From Viscum album (Eukaryota > Streptophyta > Magnoliopsida > Santalales > Viscaceae), in NCBI GenBank assembly GCA_963277665.1, contig OY728166.1:1074676014-1074740013 (forward strand): a DNA stretch of 64,000 nt, in the 5' to 3' direction. Shown here piece by piece: positions 46,216-60,068 of this stretch. The number at the start of each line of letters is the position of its first letter. Position 1 is the stretch's first letter. Below the pieces are notes generated by a model. That model was not told where the DNA came from and did not search any database. It saw nothing but the letters and a program-made list of their open reading frames with translations. The position numbers and the translations under genes are program-made.

Positions 46216-49200
46216 TACTTCAGCAGATGTCGGGCCATCAAATGAAGTCGTATCAGGTACTTTGTTTGTTTTTTCATATTATGCCAGTGTGTTGTTTGAT
46301 TCTGGGTCTACACATTCTTTCATCTCTGAAAACGTTTCTAGTAAAATGGGAATACCATCTCAAGAAATGACTCCTGAACTTTTGGTAAAAACACCTGGGG
46401 GAAATGTTGAGGCAAAAAGAATTTATAATAATCTTCCTATCCTTATATGTGGAAAGAACCTACTTGCAAACCTTATTGTTCTACCTCTAGTAGAGTTTGA
46501 TGTTATCCTGGGTATGGATTGGCTCTCTATTTACCATGCTAAGATTGACGGTAGAGCTAAAGAAGCTTCTTTTAAGAAATACTTTCAGTTTGTGTACAAT
46601 AATGAACCCCTAATTTTGATAACATATCAAGAGGCCGAGAAACCTGTAAAAGATGGAAATGAATTTTACCTTTCACACATCATTGAAAATAAAGGAACTG
46701 TTCAGATTAATGATGTGCTAGTGGTGAATGAGTATCCTGATGTTTTTCCTGATGAGTTTCCTGGAATAATACCAGATCAGGAAGTTGAGTTTACCGTTAA
46801 CTTAGTTCCATATGCTAAGCCAATTTCAAAACCCCCTTATCGAATGGCTCAAATTGAACTTTTAGAGTTGAAGGAGAAATTGCAAGATTTATTAGAGAAA
46901 GTTTTCATTCGACCTAGCACGTCACCATGGGGCGCTCCTGTTTTATTTGTTAAAAAGAAAGATGGTTCAATGAGACTTTCCATTGATTATAGGTCCTTGA
47001 ATAATATTACTGTTAAGAACAAGTATCCTTTTCCTCATATCGATGATTTTTTTGATCAGCTCCAGGGAGCTCAGTATTTCTCAAAGATAGACTTGAGATC
47101 GGGGTACCATCAGCTGAAGGTAAAGGAAGCAGATGTTCCGAAGACCGCGTTCTGTACAAGACATGGCCATTATGACTTTGTAGTAATGCCTTTTGGGATA
47201 ACCAATGCACCTGCTGTATTCATGGACTTAATGAATAGAATTTTCCATGAGTTCCTGGATACGTTTTTGGTGGTTTTCATTGATGACATTTTGGTGTTTT
47301 CTAAAAGTAAAGAAGAGCATGAAAGACATTTAAGGGTTATCTTTCAAACCTTAAAAGAAAAGAAACTGTATGGAAAATTCAGCAAGTGTGAGTTTTGGTT
47401 ACAACAAATTTCTTTCCTTGGTCACGTTGTTTCTAAAGATGGGATAACTGTTGATCCTACAAAAACAAAAGTTGTGGAAGACTGGCCAAGACCCACAAAT
47501 TTAACTGAGATTCGTAGCTTCATTGGTTTGGCAGGCTATTACCGAAGGTTTGTTAGAAATTTTTCACGGTTATCTAGTCCAATGATTAAGCTAACTCGGA
47601 AGGTTGTTATGTTTATCTAGATAAAAGAATGTGATGATTGTTTTCACGAATTGAAAAGAAGATTGGTTAATGCCCCAGTTTTGGCACTACCTTCCAGGAA
47701 TGGTGAGTTTGTTATCTACAGTGATGCTTCATTGAAAGGACTTGGTTGCGTCCTAATACAGAATGATCAGGTAATTGCTTAAGCTCCAGGACAGTTGAAA
47801 ACTCATGAGGTAAATTACCCTACACATGATTTGGAATTAGCTGTTGTTGTTTTCGCTTTAAAAATTTGGTGACATCATTTGTATGGAGTAAAGTGTGAAA
47901 TATATACTGATAACAAAAGTTTAAAGTATATATTCACTCAGAAAGAGTTAAACATGAGACAGAGGAGATGGCTAGAATTAATCAAGGATTATGATTGTAC
48001 AATTCATTACCATCCGGGAAAAGCAAATAAAGTGGTTGATGCTTTGAGTCGAAAAAGTAATTCTTCATTAACAATGTGGTGTTTGGAACATGATCCTTTG
48101 ATTAAGGATTTGATGAACTTTGGAATAGAAGTTTTTGGCACAGGATGTTCTTCTGTTTTGTTTCAGGTATCAGTTAGATCATCTCTATCAGATAAAATCA
48201 AGCAAGCACAGAAGCAAGACAGTGAGTTGCAGAAAAAGGTAGAGCTGGTTCAGAAGGGTAAGTTTCCAAAATTCAACATTGATAATGATTGCGTTTTGAT
48301 ATTTGGGAAGAGATTGTGTGTGCCTTATGATTCACAGTTGAAGAGAGAGTTGTTATGTGAAGCTCATAGTTCTCCGTTTTCAGTTCATCCTGGCAGTACT
48401 AAGATGCACAAAGATCTGCGAGAGTATTACTGGTGATATGGAATGAAAAGAGATATTGCTGATTTTACTGTGAAGTGTTTGACATGTCAACAAGTCAAAG
48501 CAGAGCGGCAGTTACCGAAAGGGATTCTTCAGCCTTTACCAGTGCCAGAGTGGAAATGGGAGAATATATCTGTGGACTTTGTTGTGGTATTACCGAAAAC
48601 TTCTCGAGGTAATAATGCAATCTGGGTTATTGTTGATCGCTTGACCAAGTCTGCTGATTTCCTTGCTATACGAGATACTTTTTCCCTAGATCAACTTTCC
48701 CGTTTGTATCTTAAAGAGATAGTCAGGTTACATGGAGTTCCTCTCTCCATTGTATCTGTCCGTGATCCTGGGTTCACTTCTAACTTTTGGAAAGGCCTTC
48801 AGAAGTCGTTGGGTACTGAATTAAATTTTAGTACAACTTTTCATCCTCAATCAGATGGGCAGTCAGAACGAACAATTCAGACCTTAGAGGATATGCTACG
48901 AGCTTGTTCGATGGATTATCAGGGAAGTTGGGACCAACATCTTTCTTTGGTTAAATTTTCATATAATAACAGTTTTCATTCTAGTATACAGATGACACCA
49001 TTTCAGGCATTATATGGGAAGCTGTGTTGAACTCCAGCTTTCTGGGATGAAGTGGGTGAAAGGAAGTTGATGGGACCATAATTGGTAGAAGAGATGGAAG
49101 AAAAAGTTTAGCTGATTCAGAAACACATGAGAACAGCTCAGAGTAGGCAGAAGAGTTATACAGACAACAGGAGGAAGGATCTCTCTTTTTAGGTAGGTGA

Positions 49201-49615
49201 TCATGTTTTTCTCAAAGTCTCACCATGGAAAAGTGTGATGCGATTTGGTATGAAAGGAAAGTTGAGTCCAAGGTTCATTGGACCATATGAAATTCTGGAT
49301 AGAGTTGGATCCGTTGCTTACCGAGTGGCTTTACCGCCGATTTTATCTCAGGTACACAATATTTTTCACGTTTCGATGTTGAGAAAGTATATTCCAGATC
49401 CATCTCATGTTTTGAGTCCAGAGGTAGTTCACCTTGAAGAGAACCTATCTTATGAGAAACAACCGATCCAGATTCTTGACCACAGGGAGCATGTGTTACA
49501 AAATAAGGTGATTAATCATGTAAAGGTTTTGTGAAAAAACAACATGATGGAAGAGGCAACATGGGAATCTGAAAATGCAATGAGGGATAAATACCCCCAT
49601 TTATTCGATAAGTAA
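46216..49615 (+). pseudogene. pol: Pol part of C copy 1
   Basis: A single frame from the gag end to TAA 49613, with no frameshift but stops at 47618, 47780, 47870, 48434, 49028, 49079 and more. In order: protease with DSGST (46298-46312) and VILGMDW; reverse transcriptase with active site FIDD (47276-47287) and the [18 protein letters not shown] block; RNase H with SDASLKGLGCVL and [10 protein letters not shown]; integrase zinc finger (H..H..C-L-T-C); integrase core with SVDF, a damaged second Asp (SVRDPGF where copy 2 has SDRDPRF) and the E of SERTIQ; then a chromodomain-like tail (ILDHREHVL ... EEATWESENAM). The longest open piece, 452 residues (46262-47620), spans protease to the end of reverse transcriptase. 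The tail and domain order mark a chromovirus, most like Tekay/Del. Confidence 0.9.
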
Positions 49616-49640
49616 ATAAATTGTGGGGACGTAATTTTAT

Positions 49641-49654
49641 AAAGGGTGGAAGGA
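49641..49654 (+). promoter_or_regulatory. Polypurine tract, C copy 1
   Basis: AAAGGGTGGAAGGA directly before LTR 2. The copy 2 version at 57872-57885 is AAAGGGGGGAAGGA. Confidence 0.8.
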
Positions 49655-51076
49655 TGTAACATCCCAAGTAATTAATGAATAATAAATATTTTTTTATCTA
49701 TGTCTATTAATGATTAAGACAATGTTTTAGAGGCTTAAAATGAAAATAAATACAATCTTAAGCATGGAATACACTAATATTCTTAAAAGATTGTTTTACT
49801 ACCTTTTGATGGAAACCCTTATTTAAATCTATATTTTGACAATTTTATAAGCTATTTTTGTCAAAATAAACTTATTCTTTATTATTGGGACATCAAAATT
49901 TACATTGTGTGAATTTTTGGTATTTTTCCGATAAAGTTCATTTTTAATGAATAGTGAAAAATGTTGCATTTTAATTCAAAAACTCTTTCTAATATAATTT
50001 ATTTATATGATTAGATTATCTTTTGAATTGGTTTTAAAGTGAAATTAGAATATCTTTTTACCATTTAATCCAATGGTGGTCATTGGAATCAATTTCACTT
50101 TGAAATTGTACTTAAACTGGTGTCAATCTTTTGATACTTATTGTTTCATAAAAACACGCTATTTGCTCTGACAGCGGGAATTAATTATTAAATTAATTAA
50201 TGTGACTTATATGTTTTTAATTTTGTAAAATGGACTTCATTTTGGAATTCGGAATATCAAATATAGCTTAGGGTGAAGTTTTGGTATTTTTCTGAAAAAC
50301 TTCAATTTTGATGAATAGTGAAACCACTAAGTGGTACTTATAAAAACTGATTTTTCGTTTAAATGATATTTTACCACTTCTGTGTTTTGAATTTCAAAAA
50401 TCCGACATACATGGTTGTCATTAAGAAGTAAAATGTGGTTCAATGAGATTAAAATAATTTTTTGGTGAATAGTAACTTATTAAGTTTTTAATCGTGATTA
50501 GAGGTAATTAGTGTAGTTTAAGGTAAAAATAATGTTTTAATAATATGAGATGAGCTTGAAACATTTCATAACCCTATTGGATGTGTCATGGACGACAAAG
50601 AAAATCCATGGGTCAACTTGGGGACCCCATGGAGCCACTTTGGTTGGGAAATGACATAAATATCTTTTTATTTAATGATAAAGTAAAAATGACACAAACA
50701 TGATATGTTTTACTAAAACAATTTTTAAATGGGGTTATACAAGTCAGAGTTTTGATTATAAATATTCATTGGAAAAATAAAAATATTTCCTACATCATAG
50801 TATTTAGTTTTATAATTTTTAGACATTAAATAAATTAAATTATTTATGACATCATGATGATGCAGCGATGACCTCATTATTTAACGATTTAAATAAAATG
50901 GAATGATAATGTAATATCTAAGACCTAAACATGTACAAAACCTATTGGATGAGTGGATTTCAAACCCTTGTCACCTTATCCTCGAATTATATCAATGTGG
51001 GACCTCTTAAATCCAAATACCATTTTAAAATAAAGTAACATTTCATTACTTTCCAAGAGTGCCCCTCCTCTCCTCT

Positions 51077-51084
51077 TATAAAAG
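51077..51084 (+). promoter_or_regulatory. TATA box, C LTR 2
   Basis: TATAAAAG in the same CT-rich context (GCCCCTCCTCTCCTCT before it). Confidence 0.75.
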
Positions 51085-51798
51085 GCCCCCACCTCTACCT
51101 CCATACCCACACTCCCAAAGCCTTTGTCTCGGACAACCCCTGCCCATTTTGTCTCTCCACATCCCTCTCCTACTCTTTGAAGCCTCACTTTGGGCATAAT
51201 TCTTTCCATGGAAGCCTTTGAGCTCAAACCAAAGGGAGTTACCCGATTTTAAGGTAATGTCTTCACTTGAGTCCTTTTGTTTTATTTTTCTTATCCAACC
51301 CCCTAAACTATTTTTATTAATTTCTTTTGTTACAACTAAAGTATCTTAAATATACTAGGATTTTGTTATAAGAAGTATTCGAGCTACACTTACACACACC
51401 TACATCTAATGGTTAAAGGACATACTCTTTCCGTGGATGGTGAATTTATGCCTCCCGAAACGATGATTGTTCAACATTCTTTTAACACCTTCAAAGGTGG
51501 CCATTAAGATGTCACTATATTTATATATGATATATAATATGTTTATTTTTTTCCTTAAGCTTCTGTATTTTTCATTTTTGGCATACCTTTATGGTTTCCA
51601 TTATGGGTAAACGCGATATCTTCATTTAAGGAAGTTCGGACTACCGCCCCCTCAAAGTGATTTGATTTGTTAAATACCATATGTGGGTTGTATAAAGGAT
51701 GGAACTATGATATTATATATGATATTATACTGGAATTATAATAAACCTTTATATCATTATTATTCCATTCTATAAAATACTAAATAGAAATGAAAGTA

Positions 51799-51841
51799 GC
51801 GTTCATGCGTACGTACGGCTTACCGTCTCCATGAACGGTGC
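51799..51841 (+). promoter_or_regulatory. Leader stem-loop, C LTR 2
   Basis: Same stem as in LTR 1; the loop has the full palindrome CGTACGTACG. Confidence 0.75.
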
Positions 51842-52334
51842 ATTTCATTTCTTACCTCTAAATGATTATGTAATATTATAAATGAATGTATATACTAGAT
51901 ATATATGATATATACATCATTATTATAATTCTAGATATAATGGATAATGAACAACTTATAATTATAAAGGGTTTATTTTTGACTCAAGTACCAATGATCG
52001 TTAAAACGACCGTTATTAACTTAAATAATTACATAGTGTTCATGACATGGAAATAAGAGATATAAAAGGAATAATGAACTTTAAAAAGGTTCTTAAGCAA
52101 GTATAAATTAACTCAAGTTTATTATTCAGGACATTAAAGAACGATCGAGTCAAGTCGGACCCGAGGTATGGGACTTCGTCTCAATCTCCTTTCATTGAGG
52201 CATATTTTGTTTTATACACAACCTTCTTTTATACGGTGTACAAACCCCTTTGAATTTTATCTTTATTCAAAAGGAATTTTTTTTATACGAAGAGTTTACT
52301 AAACGAAAAAAGGGAATGTTTTTGTCGTACGTAT

Positions 52335-52359
52335 GCGGCGACAACGACTTCTCCGCCGC
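52335..52359 (+). promoter_or_regulatory. Leader hairpin II, C LTR 2
   Basis: GCGGCG pairs perfectly with CGCCGC around the same loop. Confidence 0.6.
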
Positions 52360-52640
52360 CGTGACCATTATTTGAGTTTCTACTTCCTCTACAAGCCATA
52401 CCTTTTTTAAAGAAAAATTACTACCATGTTTTACTTTTCTTTTATTTTGGTATTGAAAATGGTTTTCATAATATTTTTATATCAATGTGTTGTATTGATA
52501 TCTTGTGATTGAAAGGTGGAAATGTTATGTTTCCTTTATGCATGTTTTATGTGATACAATTTTGTTGAGGTTCTTGGGCTTTATTATGAAGACGGGTGGT
52601 TCCGTGATAGACTAAGGGTGGGTGAGCCCGATATAGCTCT

Positions 52641-52652
52641 CCAATGCATTGG
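52641..52652 (+). promoter_or_regulatory. Conserved palindrome, C LTR 2
   Basis: CCAATGCATTGG, unchanged. Confidence 0.65.
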
Positions 52653-53362
52653 GTAACGTGAAGGAGTGAAACGTTAAGGTTTCTCCGAAGAGATTTATGG
52701 AATATACTGTGATGGGTATTCCAAACGTAACCAAGAGGGTTACTCCCTACGTAAGAATGTTATGAATGCCTCAAGTTACCTTTATGTCTTATGATTTCTA
52801 TGATTTATTCATGATTGATGAGGTATGTTAAAGTGCTTATGTTTTATGGGTAAAGTATGATTTCATTCTTATGTATATATGTACCCATGTTTCCTTTCCA
52901 TATTTTTATATCCCTTACTGAGCTTTTAATGCTCATCCCATGTTTTTTTGAAATGTTTTTCACAGGTCAATAGAAAGGTACATGATATGATGATAGTGTC
53001 AAAGATGTTTCAAGAAAGAATCCATGTTTTATTTTAAATATGTTTCCATTGACGTGAAAGAAGAATACTATCTTTATGTAACCACTTTTTTTATATGTGG
53101 AATGTAATTCAAGGTTTATTATCTAATTCTCTAAAACTCTAAACTCGAAAAGATCCTCAATGTGTAATCTTGTAATAACTCAAGATTATGTAAGGTTTAA
53201 GTCTGAGGCCTTATAGTTGGTATTAGAGGTCGGTTTTGATAACTTTAGGAGTTAGAATTCTATTAAATAATTATCCAAAAATATTTTTTTTAATGGTCAA
53301 ATTGAAGTGATATAGTATTTGAAGATTACCATGTTGCTTCATCTAAGACATGTTTGTTCAGA

Positions 53363-54440
53363 ATGGTTTTCCACAAAGGAAATAGGGAAGCAGTGCTAGG
53401 AAGGCATACAAAAGGAAATAACCTTCCGAATCAGCATCCTGAGATGGTCGGAATTGGAACTGAACAGTTTGTTGCAGTAATGGAGGAGTTGACTCAAGCA
53501 ATAAATGGTGGTGGTATCCATGCACGAGATCGGCCAGATCAACCGTAGAGGAACATGTCAGTGGTGGAACATTTCATGAGGCAACATCCCCCATCATTCA
53601 GAGGATCATCTGACCCTGTGTTAGCTGAAGGGTGGATTAATGCATTGGAGAAGATTTTTGATGTCATGGGGTGTTCAGAAAATCAAAAGGTTTGTCTTTT
53701 TATTTACCGTTTGGAGGGTGAGGCAGATCAGTTGTGGTCTATGGTTAAAAATATCAGGGACGCAGATGATATTGATGCTCTTGACTGGGATGAATTCAAT
53801 GGTATGTTTTTGAGAAGTATTTTCCTAAGGCTGTTTGACTTAGGATGGAAAAAAAATTCTTGGAATTGAGGCAAGAGGAAGACTCAGTGGCTACCTATAA
53901 AGAAAAATTCACTCGATTGGCAAGGTATGCTCCAAATTTTATCCGAGACCTTGATAGTAAAATCAATCATTTTTACTCAGGATTAAAGCCAAAATATCGA
54001 AGGGCATTAACTTATTGTGAGTTTAAAAGTTATGAAAATCTTGTTTGATGTGCTGAGAAGGTGGAAATGGAGTTCGTCGATGATCAAGTGTTATATAACA
54101 ACCAACAGAATAATAGGCCGAGGTGGCAAGAGAAAGGTAAGATTTCTTTAAAAACTCTGATGGTAAGAAAACTAAGTTTCCAGTTTGTGATAATTGTGGC
54201 AAAAGGCATGCTGGGGAATGTCTTCTGAATTCTGGAAAGTGCTACCAATGTGGTAAGATGGGACATACGACTTGTGATTGCAGTGAAAAGGATCAAGGTG
54301 AAGGTAATACCAAATTTGATTTATAGTTAGTGAAATGTTATAAGTGCAATGAGATAGGTCACTATGCAAATGAGTGTCTGACAAAGAGCTTGAGTGATGG
54401 GAAGCAGTTAGACTAAAAGCAGAAAGGGTTGGTGAAATCC
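53363..54440 (+). pseudogene. gag: Gag part of C copy 2
   Basis: The ATG at 53363 begins MVFHKGNREAVLGRH. Stop at 53546; a one-base deletion near 53807 (TTTTTGAG where copy 1 has TTTCTTGAG) moves the rest to another frame; a further stop at 54046. The capsid motifs and three knuckles (CDNCGKRHAGEC, CYQCGKMGHTTCDC, CYKCNEIGHYANEC) remain readable in pieces. Its defects differ from copy 1, so the two decayed separately. Confidence 0.85.
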
Positions 54441-57400
54441 TTTTCAACTACTTCAGCAGATGTCGGGCCATCAAATGATGTTGTATCAGGTACTTTTTTT
54501 TGTTTTTTCAGATTATACCAGTGTGTTGTTTGATTCGGGGTCTACACATTCTTTCATCTCTGAAAACTTTTCTAGTAAAATGGGAATACCATCTCAAGAA
54601 ATGACTCATGAACTTTTGGTAAAAACACCTGGGGGAAATGTTGAGGCAAAACGAATTTATAAGAGTCTTCCTATCCTTATATGTGGAAAGAACCTACTTG
54701 AAAACCTTATTGTTCTACCTCTAGTAGAGTTTGATGTTATCCTAGATATGGATTGTCTCTCTATTTATCATGATAAGATTGACTGTAGAGCTAAAGAAGT
54801 TTATTTTCAGAAAGACTTTCAGTTTGTGTACAAGAATGAACCCTTACTTTTGATAACATATCAAGAGGCCGAGAAACTTGTAAAATATGGAAATGAATGT
54901 TACCTTGAACACATCGTTGAAAATAAACTGTTCAGATTAATGATGTGCCAGTGGTAAATGAGTATCCTGATGTTTTTCCTGATGAGTTGCCTGGAATAAT
55001 ACCAGATCGGGAAGTTGAGTTTACCGTTGAATTAGTTCCTGATGCTAATCCAATTTCAATACCCCCTTATCGAATGGCTGAAATTGAACATTTAAAGTTG
55101 AAGGAGAAATTGCAAGATTTATTAGAAAAATGTTTTATCCGACCTAGCACGTCACCATGGGGCGCTCCTGTTTTATTTGTTAAAACGAAAGATGGTTCAA
55201 TGAGACTTTTCATTGATTATAGGGCCTTGAATAATATTATTGTTAAGAACAAGTATCCTTTGCCTCATATCGATGATTTGTTTGATCAGCTCCAGGGAAC
55301 TCAGTATTTTTCAAAGATTGACTTGAGATCGGGGTACCATCAGCTGAATGTAAAGGAAGTAGATGTTCCGAAGACCACGTTCTGTACCAGAAATGGCCAT
55401 TATGAATTTGTAGTAATTCCTTTTGGGCTAACCAATTCACCTGCTATATTCATGGACTTAATGAATAGAATTTTCCATGATTTCTTGGATAAGTTTGTGG
55501 TGGTTTTCATTGATGATATTTTGGGGTTTTCTAAAAGTAAAGAAGAGAATGAAAGACATTTAAGGGTTATCTTGAAAACCTTAAAAGAAAAGAAACTGTA
55601 TGGAAAATTCAGCATGTGTGAGTTTTGGTTGCAACAAATTTCTTTCCTTGGTCACATTGTTTATAAAGATGGGATAACTGTTGATCCTTCAAAAACAAAA
55701 GTTGTAGAAGACTGGCCAAGACCCACAAATGTAACAGAGATTCGTATCTTTCTTGGTTTGGAAGGCTATTATCGAAGGTTTGTTATAAATTTTTCATGAT
55801 TATCTAGTCCAATGACTAAGCTAACTCGGAAGGGTGTTAAGTTTATCTGGACAAAAGAATGTGATGATGTTTTTTCAGGAATTGAAAAGAATATTGGTGA
55901 ATGCTCCAGTTTTAGCACTACCTTCCAGGAATGGTGTGTTTGTTATCTACAATGATGCTTCATTGAAAGGAATTGGTTGCGTCCTAATGCAGAATGATCA
56001 GGTAATTGCTTATGCTTCACGACAATTGAAAACTCATGAGGTAAATTACCCTACACATGATTTGGAATTAGCTGCTGTTGTTTTCACTTTAAAAATTTGG
56101 AGACATCATTTGTATGGAGTAAAGTGTGAAATATATACTGATCACAAAAGATTAAAGTATATATTCACTCAGAAAGAGATAAACATGAGACAAAGGAGAT
56201 GGCTGGAATTAATCTAGGATTATGATTGTACAATTCATTACCATCCAGGAAAAGAAAATGAAATGGCTGATGCTTTGAGTCGAAAAATTAATGCTTCATT
56301 AACAATGTTGCGTTTGGAATGTGATCTTTTGGTAAAGGATTTGATGAACTTTGGCATAGAAGTTTTTGGCACAGGATGTTCTTCTGTTTTGTTTCAGGTA
56401 TCAGTGAGATCATCTCTATCAGATAAAATCAAGCAAGCACAGAAGCAAGACAGTGAGTTGTAGAAAAAGGTAGAGCTGGTTCAGAAGGGTATGTTTCCTG
56501 AATTCAACATTGATAATGATTGAGTTTTGAGATTTGGGAACAGATTGTGTGTGCCTTGTGATTGACAGTTGAAGAGAGAGTTGTTATGTGAAACTCATAG
56601 TTCTCCTTTTTCAGTTCATCCTGGCAGTACTAAGATGCACAGAGATCTGTGGGAGTATTACTGGTGGGATGGAATGAAAATAGATATTGCTGATTTTACT
56701 GTGAAGTGTTTGACATGTCAAAAGGTTAAAGCAGAGCGGCAGTTACCGAAATGGATGCTTCAGCCTTTACCAGTTCCATAGTGGAAATGGGAGAATATAT
56801 CCATGGACTTTGTTATGGGATTACCGAAGACATCTCGAGGTAATAATTCAATCGGGGTTATTGTTGATCGCATGACCAAGTCTGCTCATTTCCTTGCTAT
56901 ACGAGATACTTTTTCCCAAGATCAACTTTCTCATTTGTATCATAAAGAGATTGTCAGGTTACATGGAGTTCCTCTCTCCATTGTATCTGACCGTGATCCC
57001 AGGTTCACTTCTAACTTTTGGAAAGGCCTTTAGAAGTCGTTGGGTACTAAATTAAATTTTAGTACAGCTTTTCGTCCTCAATCAGATGGGCAGTCAGAAC
57101 GAACAATTCAGACCATAGAGCATATGATACGAGCTTGTTCGATGGATTATCAGGGAAGTTGGGACCAACATCTTTATTTGGTTGAATTTTCATATAAAAA
57201 CAGTTTTCATTCTAGTATACAGACGACACCATTTTAGGCATTATATGGGAAGCAGTGTCGAACTCCAGCTTTCTGGGATGAAGTGGGTGAAAGGAAGTTG
57301 ATGGGACCAGAATTGGTAGAAGAGATGGCAGAAAAAGTTCATCTGATTCAGAAACACATGAGAACAGCTCAGAGTAGGCAGAAGAGTTATGCAGACAACA

Positions 57401-57846
57401 GGAGGAAGGATCTCTTTTTTGAGGTAGGAGATCATGTTTTTCTCAAAGTCTCACCATGGGAAAGTGTGATGCGATTTGGTAAGAAAGGAAAGCTGAGTCC
57501 AAGGTTCATTGGATCATATGAAAATCTGGAGAGAGTTGGATCCTTTGCTTACCGAGTGGATTTACCTCCGAGTTTATATCAGGTACACAATTTTTTTCAC
57601 GTTTCGATGTTGAGAAAGTATATGCCAGATCTATCTCATGTTTTGAGTCCAGAGGTAGTTCAGATGGAAGAGAACCTATCTTATGAGGAACAACCGGTCT
57701 AGATTCTTGACCACAGGGAGCAAGTGTTACGAAATAAGGTGATTAATCAGGTAAAGGTTTTGTGGAAAAACAACATCATGGAAGAGGCAACATGGGAATC
57801 TGAAAATGCAATGAGGGATAAGTACCATCATTTATTCGATAAGTAA
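54441..57846 (+). pseudogene. pol: Pol part of C copy 2
   Basis: Protease piece 54460-54957 with DSGST at 54532-54546; a four-base deletion near 54926 shifts frame. The reverse transcriptase piece 54945-55799 (284 residues) has FIDD at 55506-55517 and ends at a stop where copy 1 has FSRLSS. RNase H piece 55834-56217 ([22 protein letters not shown]). Integrase pieces 56569-57237 keep the second catalytic Asp (SDRDPRFTS) and SERTIQ. The 57283-57702 piece and the tail to TAA 57844 hold the GKLSPRFIG block, HVSMLRKY and the chromodomain-like EEATWESENAM. Integrase is better kept here than in copy 1, but stops at 56216, 56461, 56521, 57031 and 57236 prevent a full product. Confidence 0.9.
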
Positions 57847-59305
57847 ATAAATTGAGGAGATGCAATTTTCTAAAGGGGGGAAGGATGTAGCATCCCAAGT
57901 AAGTAATGAATAATAAATATTTTTATCTATGTCTATTAATGATTAAGATAATGTTTTAGAGGCTTAAAATGAAAATAAATACAATCTTAAGCATGGAATA
58001 CACTAATATTCTTAAAAGATTGTTTTACTTCCTTTTGATGGAAAAATTTTTTGAAATCTATATTTTGACAATTTTATAAGCTATGTTTGTCAAAATAAAC
58101 TTATTCATTATGATTGGGACATCAAAATTTACTTTGTGTGAATTTTTGGTATTTTTCCGATAAAGTTCATCTTTTAATGAATAGTGAAAAATGTTGCATT
58201 TTAATTCAAAACCTCTTTTTAATATAATTTATTTATATAAATATATTATCATTTGAATTTGTTTTAAAGTTAAATTAGAATACATTTTTACCATTTAATC
58301 CAATGGTGGTCATTGGAATCAATTTCACTTTGAAATTGGACTTAAACTGGTGTCAATCTATTGATACTTATTGTTTCATAAAAACACGCTATTTGCTCTG
58401 ACCATGGGAATTAATTATTAAATTAATTAATGTGACTTATATGTTTTGAATTTTGTAAAATGGACTTCATTTTTGAATTCGGAATATCAAATATAGATTA
58501 GGGTGATGTTTTGGAATTTTTCTGAAAAAACATCAATTTTTGATGAATAGTGAAACCACTAAGTGGTACTTATAAAAACTGATTTTTCATTTAAATGAAA
58601 TTTTACCACTTCTATGTTTTGAATTTCAAAAATCTGACATACATGGTTGTCATTAAGATGTAAAATGTTGTTCAATGAGATTAAATTTTTTTTTGGTGAA
58701 TAGTAACTTATTAAGTTTTCAATCGCGATTAGAGGTAATTAGTGTAGTTTAAGGTAAAAATAATGTTTTAATAATATGATATGAGCTTGAAACATGTCCT
58801 ACCCTTATTGGATGTGTCATGGCTGACCAAGAAAATCCATGGGTCAACTTGGGGACCCCATGGAGCCACTTTGGTTGGGAAATGACATAAATATCTTTTT
58901 ATTTAATGATAAAGTAAAAATGACACAAACATGATATGTTTTACTAAAAAAAATTTTAAATGCGGTTATACATGTACAATTTTTGATTATAAATACTTAT
59001 TGAAAAAATAAAAGGATTTCCTACATCATAGTGTTTTTTTATAATTTTTAGACATTAAATAAATTAAATTATTTATGACAACATGATGATGCAGCGATGA
59101 CCTCATTATTTAACGATTTAAATAAAATGGAATGATAATGTAATATCTAAGACCTACACATGTCCAAAACCTATTTTATGAGTGGATTTCTAACCCTTAT
59201 CACCTTATCCTCGAATTATATCAATGTGGGAACTCTTAAATCTGAATACCATTTTAAAATAAAGTAACATTTCTTTACATTCCAAGAGTGCCCCTCCTCT
59301 CCTCT

Positions 59306-59313
59306 TATAAAAG
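59306..59313 (+). promoter_or_regulatory. TATA box, C LTR 3
   Basis: TATAAAAG in the same CT-rich context. Confidence 0.75.
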
Positions 59314-60025
59314 GCCCCCACCTCTACCTCCTTACCCACACTCCCAAAGCCTTTGGCTTTGCCAAACCCCACCCATTTTGTCTCTCCAAATCCCTCTCTT
59401 ACTCCTTGAATCCTATCTTTGGGCAGAAGTCTTCCCATGTAAGCCTTTGAGCTCCAACCAAAGGGAGTTACCCGATTTTAACGTAATGTCTTCACTTGAG
59501 TCCTTTTGTTTTATTTTGCTTCTCCAACCCCCTAAACTATTTTTATTATTTCTTTTGTAACAACTCCAGTATATTAAATATACTAGGATTTTTTTATAAG
59601 AAGGATTAGAGCTACACTTACACACACCTACATCTAATGGTTAAAGGATATACTGTTTCCGTGGATGGTGAATTTATGCCCCCCGAAACGATGATTGTTC
59701 AAAATTATTTTAACACCTTCAAAAGTGGCCATTAATATGTCACTATATTTATATATGATTTATAATATGTTTATGTTTTCCTTAAGCTTCTGTATTTTTC
59801 ATTTTGGGAATTCCTTTATGGTTTCCATTATGGGTAAACGCGATATCTTCATTTAAGGAAGTGCGGACTACCGCCCCCTCAAAGTGATTTGATTCGTTAA
59901 ATACCATATGTGGGACGTATAAAGGATGGAAATATGATATTATATATGATATTATACTAGAATTATAATAAACCTTTATATAATTATGATTCCATTCTAT
60001 AAAATACGAAATAGAAATGAAAGTA

Positions 60026-60068
60026 GAGTTCATGCGTACGTACATCTTACCGTCTCCATGAACGGTGC
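60026..60068 (+). promoter_or_regulatory. Leader stem-loop, C LTR 3
   Basis: The stem AGTTCATG/CATGAACG is kept except at its outer end, and the loop's inner hairpin is broken (CATCTTACCGTCTC). Confidence 0.7.

Larger units (their letters stand above)
49655..53215 (+). repeat. LTR 2 of array C
   Basis: 3561 bp, shared by the first and second internal regions. TATA box 51077-51084, stem-loop 51799-51841, hairpin II 52335-52359, palindrome 52641-52652. Differs from LTR 1 by scattered substitutions and small indels. Confidence 0.9.

Noticed and set aside
53216..57885. Copy 2 of C as an independent insertion
   Set aside because: No target duplication and no flank between it and the neighbouring LTRs; it shares both LTRs with its neighbours.
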